Below the pieces are notes generated by a model. It saw nothing but the letters and a program-made list of their open reading frames with translations. It was not told where the DNA came from and did not search any database. From Endozoicomonas numazuensis (lineage in GTDB: Bacteria > Pseudomonadota > Gammaproteobacteria > Pseudomonadales > Endozoicomonadaceae): a stretch of DNA of 64,000 bases. A program made the translations under genes and the position numbers. Location: assembly GCF_000722635.1 (NCBI RefSeq), contig NZ_JOKH01000004.1, forward strand, positions 370,285 to 434,284, written 5' to 3'. Shown in pieces: positions 7,978 to 18,418 of this stretch; the first letter of the stretch is position 1; each line of letters opens with the position of its first letter.

Positions 7978-9853
7978 ATGAATAAAGTCGCAATTAAAAC
8001 GCTGGGCTACCTGGTCCTCGTCTGTGCAGTTCTCCTGTCAGTGTTTCAGATCTGGCAAGGGATTACCTCGACAATTTCTGCCACCTATTTCAGGCCAGTG
8101 CATCTGGCCTGGGTCATGGTGCTGATATTCCTTCATTATCCTCTTCTGAAAAACGAAGAAAGTCGTTTTTTTGCACCTGTCAAATTGTTCGATCTGATGC
8201 TCGCTGTCGCAACCGTTGTAGCGGGCTTCCGAATTATTAATTTTGACTACAACGATATTAATTACCTTCTCTATGGTCTTTCTGATTATGATCTTTATGC
8301 TGGTGTCGTCTATGTGGGGCTGATGCTGGAGGCTTGTCGTCGGGCAGTAGGTTGGGTGATGGTGCTGATTGCTCTGTTGTTTCTGGCTTATAGTGGTTTT
8401 GGTGATCTGTTGCCAGGGGCGTTGGCTACCAAGAGTTACAGTATTCAGGAGTTGGTTCAGTTTCAGGTTTTCTCCAGCAATGGTGTGTTTGGTTCTGCCT
8501 TGGGGATTGCCGCGACCACAGTGTTTATCTTTGTACTCTTTGGTGCATTCCTTGAAGTGACCGGTGCGGGTAAGTTTTTTATCGATCTGGCCTTTGCTAT
8601 TGCCGGTAAATATCGGGGAGGGCCTGCAAAGGCGGCTGTGATTGCATCGGCGGGACTGGGCTCTATCTCTGGTTCGGCCATTGCCAATACGGTGACCACA
8701 GGTTCCATTACTATACCAATGATGAAAAAGCTGGGTTATAAGCCTGAGCAAGCAGCAGGGATTGAAGCGGCTGCATCGACGGGGGGGGCAGATTATGCCG
8801 CCAATAATGGGGGCGGGTGCCTTCGTTATGGCTCAGTTTACCGGTGTGCCTTACAGCGACATTATGATTGCTTCTATTGCGCCCGCCATACTCTACTTCT
8901 TTTGTACCCTGTTATATGTGCACATCATGGCATGCAAGTTGGAGTTGCCAACAGTCAGCCGAACTGAAGCGGTCTGGAGTGTTATGAAGCAGGGGGCTCA
9001 TTTTCTGATTCCGCTGATATTAATTACTGCACTGCTGATGATGGGGTATTCACCGCTGTTAGTGGGCGTGGCAGGTTGCGCCGCTATTTTGCTAACGGCT
9101 GCAATAAGAAGTCATAGTCGTGTAGGTGTCAGAAAGATTATTGAAGGTCTTAAATCCGGTGCGCTGCTGGCCTTGCCTATCTCAGTGGCTTGTGCAGCGG
9201 CGGGGATTATCGTGGGTGTGGTTGGTCAGACTGGCATTGGTTTGCAATTTACTCAGTTTGTTGTGGCGCTCTCAGGAGGTTATCTGTTTACTGCTCTGAT
9301 TATGATCAGTCTTGTGGCGCTGGTGCTGGGAATGGGGTTGCCGGTCACGGCTGCTTATATTGTACTTGCGGTGATGGCGGTGCCTCTGCTGGGTGATTTT
9401 GGGCTGCCATTATTGACGTCCCATCTGATTGTTTTCTGGTTGTCTCAGACTTCAAACGTCACGCCGCCTATTGCGCTGGCTGCATTTGCAGGTGCGGGTG
9501 TTGCTAATGCCAGTCCCATGAAATCGTCAGTTGAAGCTTTTAAACTGGCAGCGGGGTTGTTTCTGATTCCTGTCATGATGGCTTATACGGGATTAATAAA
9601 TACGGAAGGTGACTTTGCAGGGTTGGCTATAGCCGTTGTTCAGACTGTAGCCATTATTATTGCCATGGCTGTTGCTATAGAAGGGTATCTGATCAAGCGG
9701 TTATCTCTGCTGGAGAGGGGGGTAGCGTTTATCAGCTTGCCTATATTGCTTTTCAATCCTGCTGGCTTTGGTTTTGTCGGGGTTGCTGTTGTATCGGTGT
9801 TGTTATTTATGCAATGGCGAGGCGTGAGTAAGGGGTATTCCCGGGCTGCTTGA
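7978..9853 (+). pseudogene. TRAP transporter fused permease (DctQ-DctM type), frameshifted
   Basis: Integral membrane permease that works with the upstream binding protein. The coding sequence is in two frames: 7978-8967 gives the N-terminal part and stops after 37 or so nonsense residues, while the downstream frame continues to 9853. The break is at a run of eight G (8781-8788). With seven G the protein reads through as AAASTGG-QIMPPIMGAGAF, a conserved DctM segment, giving about 624 residues. So there is one extra base in a homopolymer. It may be a true loss of function, reversible slipped-strand variation or a sequencing error. Many transmembrane segments are visible in both halves. The start ATG at 7978 follows the binding-protein gene by 17 bases. 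Confidence 0.88.
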
Positions 9854-9858
9854 GTGAG

Positions 9859-9878
9859 GCGGGCGTGGCCCGCTTTTT
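9859..9878 (+). terminator. Terminator of the TRAP transporter operon
   Basis: A 6-bp stem GCGGGC-gtg-GCCCGC is followed by five T, just after the permease stop codon. Confidence 0.8.
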
Positions 9879-10042
9879 CTGTCTTTTTGCTGTGCCAGAT
9901 GGGTTGTAAAAGTGTTGGGGTGGTCGTTATTGTTATGGCTGAGGGTGTACTTGAATACTTGTCTACGTGCTTGATTGATCATGAATTTGTTGATTTTTAA
10001 CAGGTGGTTGAAAATTGGCAGCAACAGAGCCCCGTACGGTTG

Positions 10043-10048
10043 TATAAT
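10043..10048 (+). promoter_or_regulatory. Probable -10 box of the tpiA-secG promoter
   Basis: A perfect TATAAT lies 51 bases before the tpiA ATG. No good -35 box is found at 16-18 bases; TTGGCA at 10015 is too far. The promoter call is therefore tentative. Confidence 0.4.
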
Positions 10049-10098
10049 AACGGCACCTGGGTTAGTATGCCGACCTCGCGAATGTTGAGGTGAGCAGT

Positions 10099-10845
10099 AT
10101 GCGTCAGCCACTTGTTGCCGGTAATTGGAAGATGAACGGATCTCTCAAAGAGAATCGTAAATTGCTGGATGAGCTTGTTTCGGGCCTTAATACTAAAGCT
10201 GAAGTGCTGGTTTGTCCTCCTTCGGTTTACGCTCAAAGCATTTGTGAGCAGTTGGCTGGTAGTGCTATTAAGGTTGGTTTGCAGAATGTTTCTGACAAAA
10301 CTTCCGGTGCATATACTGGCGAGGTTTCGCCTCTGATGGCTAAAGATCTCGGAATTGAATACGTGGTCATTGGTCATTCTGAGCGTCGCTCTCTGTTTAA
10401 CGAGAGTGATGAGGAGGTTGCTGCGAAATTCTGTGCTCTGACTGATCAGAAGTTGGTACCTATTCTTTGTGTAGGTGAAACTCTGGAAGAGCGAGAAGCT
10501 GGCGACACCATGAATGTGGTGACGGCTCAGGTTGAGGCTGTGCTGCGGACTGCTGGTCCGGAGCGTCTGGCAAACTTTGTGATCGCTTATGAGCCTGTAT
10601 GGGCTATTGGAACTGGGCTAACTGCAACGCCGGAACAGGCGCAGGAAGTACACGCTGTGATTCGCGGTTTGCTGGCAAAGCATGATCAGGCTATGGCTGA
10701 CAGAACTCGTATTCTGTACGGTGGTAGCATGAAAGCAGCTAACGCTGCCGACCTGATTGCTTTGCCTGATGTTGACGGCGGTCTTGTGGGGGGAGCCTCA
10801 TTGATTGCTGAAGAGTTCCAGGCGATCTGTCACGCTGCGGGATAG
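10099..10845 (+). CDS. tpiA: Triosephosphate isomerase
   Basis: Interconverts dihydroxyacetone phosphate and glyceraldehyde-3-phosphate in glycolysis and gluconeogenesis. 248 residues. Catalytic elements seen: N9 and K11 in VAGNWKMNG, the electrophilic His in IGHSERR near residue 95, the catalytic Glu in AYEPVWAIGTG near residue 165, and the phosphate-binding LYGGSM and GGLVGGAS. The ATG at 10099 is preferred to the GTG at 10090 because GAGGTGA lies 5 bases before it and the product begins like other TpiA (MRQPLVAGNWK). secG begins within 3 bases of the tpiA stop. Confidence 0.98.
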   Translation: MRQPLVAGNWKMNGSLKENRKLLDELVSGLNTKAEVLVCPPSVYAQSICEQLAGSAIKVGLQNVSDKTSGAYTGEVSPLMAKDLGIEYVVIGHSERRSLFNESDEEVAAKFCALTDQKLVPILCVGETLEEREAGDTMNVVTAQVEAVLRTAGPERLANFVIAYEPVWAIGTGLTATPEQAQEVHAVIRGLLAKHDQAMADRTRILYGGSMKAANAADLIALPDVDGGLVGGASLIAEEFQAICHAAG

Positions 10846-10847
10846 TG

Positions 10848-11267
10848 ATGGAAACCATAATTCTTATTGTTCATGTTCTTGCCTCTGCTGCCGTAATCGG
10901 TTTGATTTTGTTGCAGCAAGGTAAGGGTGCAGAGACTGGTGCCAGTTTTGGAACCGGTGCGTCACAAACAGTGTTTGGTAGTCAGGGTACTGGCTCGTTC
11001 ATGAGTCGCACGACAGCGATTCTGGCAGCAGTGTTTTTTGTGACCAGTTTTGCGTTGGCTATGGTAGCCAGGCAAAAGGCAGATAGCGTCGGTGACGCGG
11101 GTGTACCAGCGATTGTTGTTGAGGAATCAGTTCCGGCCGGAGACGCGCCGATTGCTCCGGAAACAGCGTCAGAAAAGAGTGTCGAGAGCGATGCTCCTGT
11201 GATAGAATCGCAACCCGTCGAAAGTGACGAGCAGAATAAAGAATCGTCTCTGCCTCCAGCCCAGTAG
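10848..11267 (+). CDS. secG: Protein translocase subunit SecG
   Basis: Small inner-membrane subunit of the SecYEG protein-export channel. 139 residues with two transmembrane segments (about 2-22 and 50-72) joined by the conserved loop rich in Gly, Ser and Ala (QQGKGAETGASFGTGASQT). The C-terminal tail is long, acidic and low in complexity, as in other Oceanospirillales and Pseudomonas SecG. A GTG at 10845 overlapping the tpiA stop is an alternative start. It is followed 35 bases later by tRNA-Leu, the classical order. Confidence 0.95.
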   Translation: METIILIVHVLASAAVIGLILLQQGKGAETGASFGTGASQTVFGSQGTGSFMSRTTAILAAVFFVTSFALAMVARQKADSVGDAGVPAIVVEESVPAGDAPIAPETASEKSVESDAPVIESQPVESDEQNKESSLPPAQ

Positions 11268-11302
11268 GGCTTAGCTTAAAGCAGGATGCAGTGATGATGT
11301 TT

Positions 11303-11389
11303 GCCCAGGTGGTGGAATTGGTAGACACGCCGTCTTGAGGGGGCGGTGGCCTAACGGCCGTGCGGGTTCAAGTCCCGCTCTGGGCACCA
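11303..11389 (+). tRNA. tRNA-Leu (anticodon GAG)
   Basis: 87 bases with CCA encoded. The acceptor stem GCCCAGG pairs with the 3' strand, the loop reads cttGAGg, the long variable arm of class II tRNAs is present, and the T arm contains GGTTCAAGTCC. The position after secG matches leuU of E. coli. Confidence 0.97.
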
Positions 11390-11519
11390 AATTACCATTA
11401 ACTTTTTTAGTAAATGGAAGAGAAGTATCTGGTATATTGTTGTAAGGATTAAAAGACGTATCTACAGTTATGGCTTGTGATGCAAGTTCTTAGCTGGCAG
11501 TATACTGGAATAGGTTTGA

Positions 11520-11596
<77 letters not shown>

Positions 11597-11604
11597 AATG
11601 ATTA

Positions 11605-11626
11605 AACCCCATTATGGGGTTTTTTA
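11605..11626 (+). terminator. Terminator after tRNA-fMet
   Basis: Stem AACCCC-attat-GGGGTT followed by a T run, 9 bases after the tRNA CCA end. Confidence 0.8.
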
Positions 11627-11769
11627 TTAGGTGCGTCAGAGTCTTTCTCAGGGCTTGAAATGTTAGCCTTGATGAGATTCTAGGAGTTTGTTGAATTCAT
11701 GCTCGATAGCGTGTCTTCGGCAGGCTCCTTAGTTGCGTCCAGCTGGAAAACTGGGTGCATAGAAGAGAC

Positions 11770-11797
11770 AGGGCTTTTAAGCCCTTTTTTTGTTTTT
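11770..11797 (+). terminator. Terminator or attenuator just before rimP
   Basis: The perfect palindrome AGGGCTTTTAAGCCCT runs into an uninterrupted T tract. It ends about 20 bases before the rimP start, so it either closes a transcript from upstream or acts as an attenuator in the rimP-nusA-infB leader. Confidence 0.65.
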
Positions 11798-11816
11798 GCA
11801 GACAGGTGTTTCCAAC

Positions 11817-12284
11817 GTGGCAGGTAAGCAGTCGCAGCTGGAAGCATTGATCAGGCCCGTGATTGAATCCCTTGGCTATCAGCTTTGGGGGATTGAGTTT
11901 AAATCCCAGGGCAAGAACTCAATGCTTCGCATTTATATCGATACTCTTGAAAAAGACAAGGGTATTCAACTGGAAGACTGTGAAGTCGTCAGTCGCCAGA
12001 TTAGTGGGGTTCTCGATGTGGAAGATCCCATCACGGAAGAGTATACCCTTGAAGTTTCTTCGCCCGGTGTGGACAGGCAGCTGTTTTCGCTTGAGCAGTA
12101 TGTCGCATGGGCAGGAGCAGAAGTTAATGTGCGTTTGAGGATCCCTTTTGAGGGACGCCGCAGGTACAAGGGTATTGTTAAAGGGGTAGAAGACCAGGAC
12201 GTGGTATTAATCGTAGATGACCATGAGCTGCTTCTTCCCATTGAGAGCATAGACAAGGCTCAGGTGATACCGAGATTCGACTAA
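11817..12284 (+). CDS. rimP: Ribosome maturation factor RimP
   Basis: Needed for 30S subunit maturation. 155 residues, as in the family. Recognised by [22 protein letters not shown] and the conserved [13 protein letters not shown]. The GTG at 11817 is chosen: AGGTG lies 8 bases upstream and the product starts close to the known N-terminus. The longer open frame back to 11790 runs into the terminator T tract. It begins the rimP-nusA-infB-rbfA-truB-rpsO-pnp series. Confidence 0.96.
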   Translation: MAGKQSQLEALIRPVIESLGYQLWGIEFKSQGKNSMLRIYIDTLEKDKGIQLEDCEVVSRQISGVLDVEDPITEEYTLEVSSPGVDRQLFSLEQYVAWAGAEVNVRLRIPFEGRRRYKGIVKGVEDQDVVLIVDDHELLLPIESIDKAQVIPRFD

Positions 12285-12456
12285 CTTCAGGCTCACAACT
12301 GGCAATGACCAGAAAAAGAGTGAGTACAAGGTTCAGGCCGGGTTGTTAGCCATTGTCTGCAACACAAAAGTTGATTACAGGCAAGGGCCTTCCCGGTTAA
12401 CGGCCAGGGAAGTGTTGGCAAAGGCATGGACTGGTTCAGCATAGGCGAGGCAGAGC

Positions 12457-13950
12457 ATGAGTAAAGAAATTCTGTTGGTCGTTGAGTCCGTTTCCAACGA
12501 GAAGGGCGTTCCACCCGAAGTAATCTTCGAAGCTATGGAGATTGCACTGGCGACAGCGACTAAAAAGCGTTACGAAACAGAAGTGGATATTCGGGTAGCG
12601 ATTGACCGCAGTAGTGGTGAATACGATACCTTCCGTCGTTGGGCCGTGGTTGCGGACGAAGACTTCGAGTTTCCGGGCATGCACTTTACTCTGGATGAGG
12701 GTAAAGAAAAGGATGAGTCCCTGGAAATTGGTGGTGTCTGGGAAGAGCAGGTTGAATCTGTCGCATTTGGACGGATTGCTGCTCAGACTGCTAAGCAGGT
12801 CATTGTTCAGAAAGTGCGCGAAGCAGAACGAGCTCAAATGGTTGAGCAGTATCGTGACAAGCTGGGCGACCTGGTTAACGGAACCGTAAAGAAAACGACT
12901 CGCGACAGTATTATTGTTGATCTGGGCAATAATGCAGAAGCAGTAATGCGCAAAGACAGCGCGCTGCCTCGTGAAAACTTCCGTATGGGAAGTCATGTTC
13001 GAGCTCTGCTGAATGAGATTTCCACGGAAGGTCGTGGGCCTCAGTTGATGCTGTCCCGAACTGTGCCTGAAATGCTGATTGAATTGTTCCGCATTGAAGT
13101 GCCAGAAATTGCTGAAGAAGTTCTGGAGATAAAGGCTGCTGCCCGTGATCCAGGCTCCAGAGCAAAAATTGCCGTTAAAACAAACGACGGCCGCATTGAT
13201 CCAGTGGGTGCCTGCGTAGGAATGCGTGGTGCTCGTGTACAGGCAGTATCCGGCGAGCTGGGTAATGAGCGTATCGACATTGTTCTGTACGACGAAAATT
13301 CTGTGCAATATGTGATCAATGCCATGCAGCCTGCAGAGGTTGCCTCCATCATCGTTGACGAAGATTCCGGAACCATGGATATCGCTGTCAGCGAAGATAA
13401 TCTGGCCCAGGCCATTGGTCGTAGTGGTCAGAACGTTCGACTAGCCAGTGAATTGACAGGCTGGAAATTGAACGTCATGACAGAATCTGAAGCCGCTGCC
13501 AAGCAAGAAAAGGAAGCGGACAAGTTTAAACAGAGTTTTATTGATCTGCTCGATATCGATGAAGAACTGGCGCAGTTGCTGGTCGACGAAGGATTCACCA
13601 CTGTTGAAGAAATTGCCTATGTCCCTCTGGAAGAGATGGTGGCGATTGAAGGCATGGATGAAGAGATCGTGGAACAGCTTCGCACTCGTGCGAAAGACAA
13701 GCTGCTGACCCAGGCCATTGCTCGAGAAGAAAAGTTAGATGGCGCACAGCCAGCTGAAGACCTCCTGACTATGGACGGTATGGATGAGGAGTTGGCACTG
13801 GAGCTGGCCAGCCGGGGTGTCATTACTATGGAAGATCTGGCGGAGCAGTCCATAGACGACCTTCTTGTTATCGAAGGTATGGACGAGACGCGTGCGGGTG
13901 AATTGATTATGACGGCGCGTGCTCCCTGGTTCGAGGAAGCTGGTAACTGA
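12457..13950 (+). CDS. nusA: Transcription termination/antitermination protein NusA
   Basis: Binds RNA polymerase and modulates pausing, termination and antitermination. 497 residues, in family range. Order of domains: N-terminal RNAP-binding domain (1-125), S1 domain (about 130-200), two KH domains (about 230-345, with [15 protein letters not shown] and [11 protein letters not shown]), then two acidic AR2 helix-hairpin-helix repeats (about 365-425 and 440-495, each with an IEGMDE or DGMDEE motif). Two AR2 repeats are typical of gammaproteobacteria. The 172-base gap after rimP shows no gene. Confidence 0.98.
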   Translation: MSKEILLVVESVSNEKGVPPEVIFEAMEIALATATKKRYETEVDIRVAIDRSSGEYDTFRRWAVVADEDFEFPGMHFTLDEGKEKDESLEIGGVWEEQVESVAFGRIAAQTAKQVIVQKVREAERAQMVEQYRDKLGDLVNGTVKKTTRDSIIVDLGNNAEAVMRKDSALPRENFRMGSHVRALLNEISTEGRGPQLMLSRTVPEMLIELFRIEVPEIAEEVLEIKAAARDPGSRAKIAVKTNDGRIDPVGACVGMRGARVQAVSGELGNERIDIVLYDENSVQYVINAMQPAEVASIIVDEDSGTMDIAVSEDNLAQAIGRSGQNVRLASELTGWKLNVMTESEAAAKQEKEADKFKQSFIDLLDIDEELAQLLVDEGFTTVEEIAYVPLEEMVAIEGMDEEIVEQLRTRAKDKLLTQAIAREEKLDGAQPAEDLLTMDGMDEELALELASRGVITMEDLAEQSIDDLLVIEGMDETRAGELIMTARAPWFEEAGN

Positions 13951-13976
13951 GCGGGCCACTGAGAGGAGAAGTGTTA

Positions 13977-16628
13977 ATGGCAGAAGTAACCGTAGAACAA
14001 CTCGCGAAGGTGGTCGGCGCTCCGGTCGAAAGGTTGCTGCAGCAGATGCAGGATGCTGGCCTGAAGCAGACCAAAGCTTCAGAAGCTGTATCGGATGCAG
14101 AAAAGAAGCAGTTGCTGGCTCACCTTAAAGGCGTTCATGGTGATCACACAGGTACGGCTGAGCCTACCAAGATCACTCTCAAGCGTAAAACTGTCAGTCA
14201 GATGAAAGTATCTGGCGGCGGTGGCGCTGGCAAGAAAAAAGTTGTTAACGTAGAAGTTCGTAAAAAGCGTACCTACGTCAAGAACGAAAAGGCTGAAGAT
14301 CAAAAGCCGGAAGAAAGACAAGCACGCAGTGACTCTCGTCGTGATGGCGATCGTCCACAGCAGCGTCGTGATGGAGATCGTCCGCCTCGCCGTGACGGGG
14401 ATCGCCCTCAGCAGCCTCGCCGTGATGGCGATCGTCCGCAGCAGCGTCGTGATGGAGATCGTCCACCACGTCGTGACGGAGATCGTCCACAACAGCCTCG
14501 TCGTGAGGGTGACCGTCCTCAGCAGCGTCGTGATGGAGATCGTCCACCGCGTCGTGACGGAGATCGTCCACAGCAGCCTCGTCGTGATGGAGATCGTCCA
14601 CCACGTCGTGATGGTCCGTCGGCACCTAACTTTGACCCGACTGCAGCACCTATTCCTGCTCCAGAAGGTGAAAAGCGAGGCCGCAGCCGTAAGGCTAAAG
14701 ATCGTCGTGATGAGCCTCGTGAAGAGCGTGGTCGTCGTGGTGAGAAACGTGGCGGACGTAACACTGGTCGCAGGGATGACCGTCGTGGAGGCGGCCGTAA
14801 GGCAGCTCGCACTATCACGCCAGAATCTATGGCAGCTCACGGCTTTACCAAGCCAACAGCGCCTGTGATTCGTGAAGTGTCCATTCCTGAGACGATCACT
14901 GTTGCTGAGCTGGCTCAGAAGATGGCCATCAAAGCTGCTGACGTCATCAAGGTGATGTTCAAGATGGGCTCCATGGTGACCATCAACCAGGTGATTGATC
15001 AGGACACCGCTTCCATTGTTGTGGAAGAGATGGGCCATACCTTCAAGTTGGCCAAAGCTGACAGCATTGAAGACTCTCTGACTGAAAGTCAGGAAGGCGA
15101 AGTTGTTGAGTTTGAAGGTAAGCCTCGTGCGCCGGTTGTGACTGTAATGGGTCACGTTGACCACGGTAAGACCTCTCTGCTGGACTACATTCGTAAGAGT
15201 CGTGTGCAGGCCGGTGAAGCCGGTGGTATTACCCAGCACATTGGTGCTTACCATGTGGATACGCCACGCGGTATGGTTTCTTTCCTTGATACTCCTGGAC
15301 ACGCAGCGTTTACTGCTATGCGTGCTCGTGGTGCCAAGGCAACCGATATTGTTATTCTGGTTGTTGCTGCGGATGATGGTGTTATGCCGCAGACTGAAGA
15401 AGCTGTTCAGCATGCTAAGGCTGCAGGTGTACCTCTGGTTGTTGCAGTTAACAAGATGGATAAAGAGGGTGCCGACCCTGATCGTGTGAAGAATGAATTG
15501 TCTGCACACGGTGTTATTCCTGAAGACTGGGGTGGTGATACTCAGTTCATGCATGTTTCTGCACTGACCGGTGAAGGCATCGACGACCTGCTGGAAGCCG
15601 TTGTTCTTCAGGCGGAAGTTCTGGAATTGTCAGCACCTGATGAAGGTCCTGGTAAGGGTGTTGTTGTTGAATCTCGTCTTGATAAAGGACGTGGTCCAGT
15701 AGCTACGGTTCTGGTTCAGTCTGGTGATCTGCAGCAGGGTGATAATATCCTGGTAGGTCAGCAGTACGGTCGTGTTCGTGCGATGCTGGACGAGAATGGT
15801 AAGGCGATTAAGAATGCCGGTCCTTCTATTCCTGTTGAGATTCTGGGTCTGGATGGTACTCCGGATGCAGGTGACGAACTGATTGTGGTTAAGGATGAGC
15901 GTAAAGCTCGTGAAATCGCACTGTTCCGTCAAGGTAAGTACCGTGAAGTTAAGCTGGCTCGTCAGCAGGCTTCCAAGCTGGAAAATATCTTCTCCAGCAT
16001 GGGTACCGAAGAGAAGAAGACGCTCAATATTGTTCTGAAAGCAGACGTGCGTGGTTCTCTTGAAGCTTTGACTACCTCTCTGGAAGAGCAGGGTAACGAC
16101 GAAGTTCAGGTTAAGGTTATTTCCGGTGGTGTCGGTGGTATCACTGAGACTGACGCGAACCTGGCGTTGGCTTCCAATGCAGTGATTGTCGGCTTTAACG
16201 TGCGTGCAGATGCTTCTGCCCGTAAGGTTATTGAGACAGAAGAGCTGGATCTGCGCTACTACAGTGTTATCTACGACATCATTGAAGATGTGAAGAAAGC
16301 GCTGAACGGTATGCTGGGCTCTGATACCCGCGAACAGATCGTAGGTACTGCAGAAGTTCGTGATGTCTTCCGTTCACCGAAGTTTGGTGCGGTGGCTGGT
16401 TGTATGGTGGTTGAAGGTACTGTTTACCGTAACGATCGTATCCGTGTACTGCGTGACAACGTGGTTATCTTTGAAGGTGAGCTGGAATCCCTGCGTCGCT
16501 TCAAGGATGACATGCAGGATGTTCGCGAAGGTATGGAATGTGGTATCGCGGTGAAGTCCTACAACGACGTTAAGCCAGGCGACAAGATCGAAGTGTACAA
16601 GACTGTTGAAGTCAAGCGTACCCTTTAA
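13977..16628 (+). CDS. infB: Translation initiation factor IF-2
   Basis: GTPase that places fMet-tRNA in the ribosomal P site. 883 residues. There is an N-terminal IF2_N domain at residues 1-50 ([19 protein letters not shown]), a charged linker with a long RRDGDRP repeat (about 121-213), a second IF2_N-like domain (about 305-360), a G domain with GHVDHGKT (near 391), DTPGHAAF and NKMD, then domains II-IV. ATG 13977 is chosen since AGGAG lies 8 bases before it; a GTG at 13971 is in frame. The expanded repeat linker is the unusual part. A terminator follows, yet rbfA and truB lie close downstream. Confidence 0.98.
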   Translation: MAEVTVEQLAKVVGAPVERLLQQMQDAGLKQTKASEAVSDAEKKQLLAHLKGVHGDHTGTAEPTKITLKRKTVSQMKVSGGGGAGKKKVVNVEVRKKRTYVKNEKAEDQKPEERQARSDSRRDGDRPQQRRDGDRPPRRDGDRPQQPRRDGDRPQQRRDGDRPPRRDGDRPQQPRREGDRPQQRRDGDRPPRRDGDRPQQPRRDGDRPPRRDGPSAPNFDPTAAPIPAPEGEKRGRSRKAKDRRDEPREERGRRGEKRGGRNTGRRDDRRGGGRKAARTITPESMAAHGFTKPTAPVIREVSIPETITVAELAQKMAIKAADVIKVMFKMGSMVTINQVIDQDTASIVVEEMGHTFKLAKADSIEDSLTESQEGEVVEFEGKPRAPVVTVMGHVDHGKTSLLDYIRKSRVQAGEAGGITQHIGAYHVDTPRGMVSFLDTPGHAAFTAMRARGAKATDIVILVVAADDGVMPQTEEAVQHAKAAGVPLVVAVNKMDKEGADPDRVKNELSAHGVIPEDWGGDTQFMHVSALTGEGIDDLLEAVVLQAEVLELSAPDEGPGKGVVVESRLDKGRGPVATVLVQSGDLQQGDNILVGQQYGRVRAMLDENGKAIKNAGPSIPVEILGLDGTPDAGDELIVVKDERKAREIALFRQGKYREVKLARQQASKLENIFSSMGTEEKKTLNIVLKADVRGSLEALTTSLEEQGNDEVQVKVISGGVGGITETDANLALASNAVIVGFNVRADASARKVIETEELDLRYYSVIYDIIEDVKKALNGMLGSDTREQIVGTAEVRDVFRSPKFGAVAGCMVVEGTVYRNDRIRVLRDNVVIFEGELESLRRFKDDMQDVREGMECGIAVKSYNDVKPGDKIEVYKTVEVKRTL
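14337..14615 (+). repeat. Tandem repeat inside infB (81-bp higher-order unit)
   Basis: Encodes ten full copies and one partial copy of an 8-10 residue unit: [27 protein letters not shown]. The three types recur in the same order three times, so the true period is 27 residues (81 bp), followed by one more PP unit and a truncated one. Codons vary between copies (CGT mostly kept; GGC, GGA and GGG interchange), so the array is not brand new. Confidence 0.95.
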
Positions 16629-16672
16629 TGAGGCACGGCCGATCTGATCAAGCTCAGTCGGTTCCTAAACAT

Positions 16673-16704
16673 AAAAGCCCGCAGCTGAGACTGCGGGCTT
16701 TCTC
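16673..16704 (+). terminator. Terminator after infB
   Basis: An 11-bp stem AAAGCCCGCAG-ctgaga-CTGCGGGCTTT about 45 bases after the infB stop. The T tract is short, so read-through into rbfA is likely. Confidence 0.8.
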
Positions 16705-16853
16705 ATATCAGCAGGATGCCAGATGCGTGGGCAGTATGTGAATGCTGGACCAGACCTTATCTCTGAATAGGGGTGATAGGTTATTTGGGAGAGCACCTGG
16801 CGTTCCCGAATGAAAGGCAGTATTTTTGACTGCCTTGCAGGATTTAATCCCCA

Positions 16854-17234
16854 ATGGCTAAAGAATACAGTCGAACCCAGCGAGTTGCGGACCAGATTCA
16901 GAAAGAACTGGCTCAGCTGATTCAGCTGGAGATGAAAGATCCCCGTTTAGGTATGGTGACCGTCAGCGCAGTAGAGGTTTCCCGCGACTTGGCATTTGCC
17001 GACGTGTTTGTTTCTTTCCTGGGTGTTGATGACCAGGAAAATGTTGATGAGAATCTTGAGGTGATGCAGAGTGCTGCCGGATTTCTGCGCAGCCAGCTAG
17101 CCCGTTCCATCAAATTGCGTACTATTCCGCAGTTGCGTTTCCGTTATGACAACAGTCTGCGACGTGGTGCGTATTTGAGTGAGCTGATTGCAAAAGCTCG
17201 TTCTGGTGACAGTGATCATCAGGAGTCTGACTAA
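16854..17234 (+). CDS. rbfA: Ribosome-binding factor A
   Basis: Assists late 30S maturation and cold adaptation by binding near the 16S 5' domain. 126 residues; the KH-like fold family is recognised by RTQRVADQIQKELAQLIQ, DPRLGMVTVSAVEVSRDLAFADVFVS and the C-terminal PQLRFRYDNSLRRGAYL. It is 225 bases after infB and 51 bases before truB, the standard order. Confidence 0.97.
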   Translation: MAKEYSRTQRVADQIQKELAQLIQLEMKDPRLGMVTVSAVEVSRDLAFADVFVSFLGVDDQENVDENLEVMQSAAGFLRSQLARSIKLRTIPQLRFRYDNSLRRGAYLSELIAKARSGDSDHQESD

Positions 17235-17285
17235 GGATAGCGATCTGTCTATTCTTGGTCAGACTCCTAGTCTGAGGAGTAATTG

Positions 17286-18242
17286 ATGTCCAAGCGCAGG
17301 CGTAACCGTGGCCGCAAGGTTGACGGTATTATTGTTGTGAATAAGCCTAAGGGCGGCAGTTCCAACGATGTTCTGCAACGCGTCAAGCGGCTTTATGGCG
17401 CAGCCAAGGCTGGTCATACCGGGAGTCTTGATCCGCTGGCAACCGGTGTTTTGCCTGTTTGTCTGGGTGAGGCGACGAAGTTTTCACAGTATTTGCTTGA
17501 GTCCGACAAATCCTACAGAACGGAAGTAAAGCTGGGTATCCAGACTGAAACGGGTGACCGGGAAGGCGAAATTGTTGAACAGCGCCCGGTTAATGTAACC
17601 CGTTCGGATGTTGAAGCCATACTTGATCGTTTTCGTGGAGAAGTTGATCAGGTTCCCAGCATGTATTCCGCTCTGAAGCACAATGGTGAGCCACTTTATA
17701 AGCTGGCACGTCAGGGGATTGTTGTTGAGAGGCCGTCGCGTCGAATCACTATTTATCGCCTTGAACTGCTTGATTTCGAAGGTGACCGGCTGATTCTTGA
17801 AGTGGATTGTTCCAAAGGTACCTACATTCGCACTTTGGCTGAAGATATTGGTGCGGCTCTGGGGTGTCTTGGTCATGTTGCTGAGCTTCATAGAGTCAAA
17901 GCGGGTCCGTATACGGAACATCAGTCTCATACGCTGGAAGAGCTCGAAGAAATTCGTGATAGTGGTGGGCACAAGGCGCTGGATGACCTGCTGCTGCCAC
18001 TGGATACTTCTGTGAGTGACTGGCCTCAGATTCGTCTGGGCGCTACAAGCAGTTATTACATCAGTCAGGGGCAGCCGGTTCAGGTACCTCAGGCTCCAAC
18101 CAGTGGTAGTGTTCGTATCTACGGTCAGGAGCAGGTTGAGGGGCAGGTTGAGGGGCAGAAAGTGCTTCGATTCCTTGGGATTGGTGAAATTGATGAAGAT
18201 GGCCTGGTGGCACCTAAGCGATTAATCAATTCTGGAAATTGA
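17286..18242 (+). CDS. truB: tRNA pseudouridine(55) synthase
   Basis: Makes pseudouridine 55 in the T loop of tRNAs. 318 residues. The catalytic Asp lies in GHTGSLDPLATGVLP (about residue 48), with KPKGGSSNDV near the N-terminus and CSKGTYIRTLAEDIG near 180. A C-terminal TruB_C domain follows. ATG 17286 has GAGGAG 6 bases upstream. Near the C-terminus a 15-bp unit is tandemly duplicated (VEGQ VEGQ). It lies between rbfA and rpsO as in E. coli. Confidence 0.97.
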   Translation: MSKRRRNRGRKVDGIIVVNKPKGGSSNDVLQRVKRLYGAAKAGHTGSLDPLATGVLPVCLGEATKFSQYLLESDKSYRTEVKLGIQTETGDREGEIVEQRPVNVTRSDVEAILDRFRGEVDQVPSMYSALKHNGEPLYKLARQGIVVERPSRRITIYRLELLDFEGDRLILEVDCSKGTYIRTLAEDIGAALGCLGHVAELHRVKAGPYTEHQSHTLEELEEIRDSGGHKALDDLLLPLDTSVSDWPQIRLGATSSYYISQGQPVQVPQAPTSGSVRIYGQEQVEGQVEGQKVLRFLGIGEIDEDGLVAPKRLINSGN

Positions 18243-18418
18243 TTAAGGTGGGGTTATTGGGCTCTGCTTCGTGGGGTTTTAACAGACTGGCTTCCATCTT
18301 GAAGTTGGTGTTAGAATGCGCCACTTGGTTGACAGTTGCTGCTGTCAGACGTAAAGGCTGGCTGTAAATATGCACGGTCGTGCCTGTTTTTAATGCATAT
18401 TATCTGGAGTATAAAGCA

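Noticed and set aside
11714-11726. CTTCGGCAGGCTC as another copy of the dispersed palindrome
   Set aside because: Only 13 bases match and no second arm is present.
14079-15554. 491-codon antisense open frame over infB
   Set aside because: It is the shadow of the Arg/Asp repeat and strong codon bias of infB; low-complexity translation and no ribosome site.
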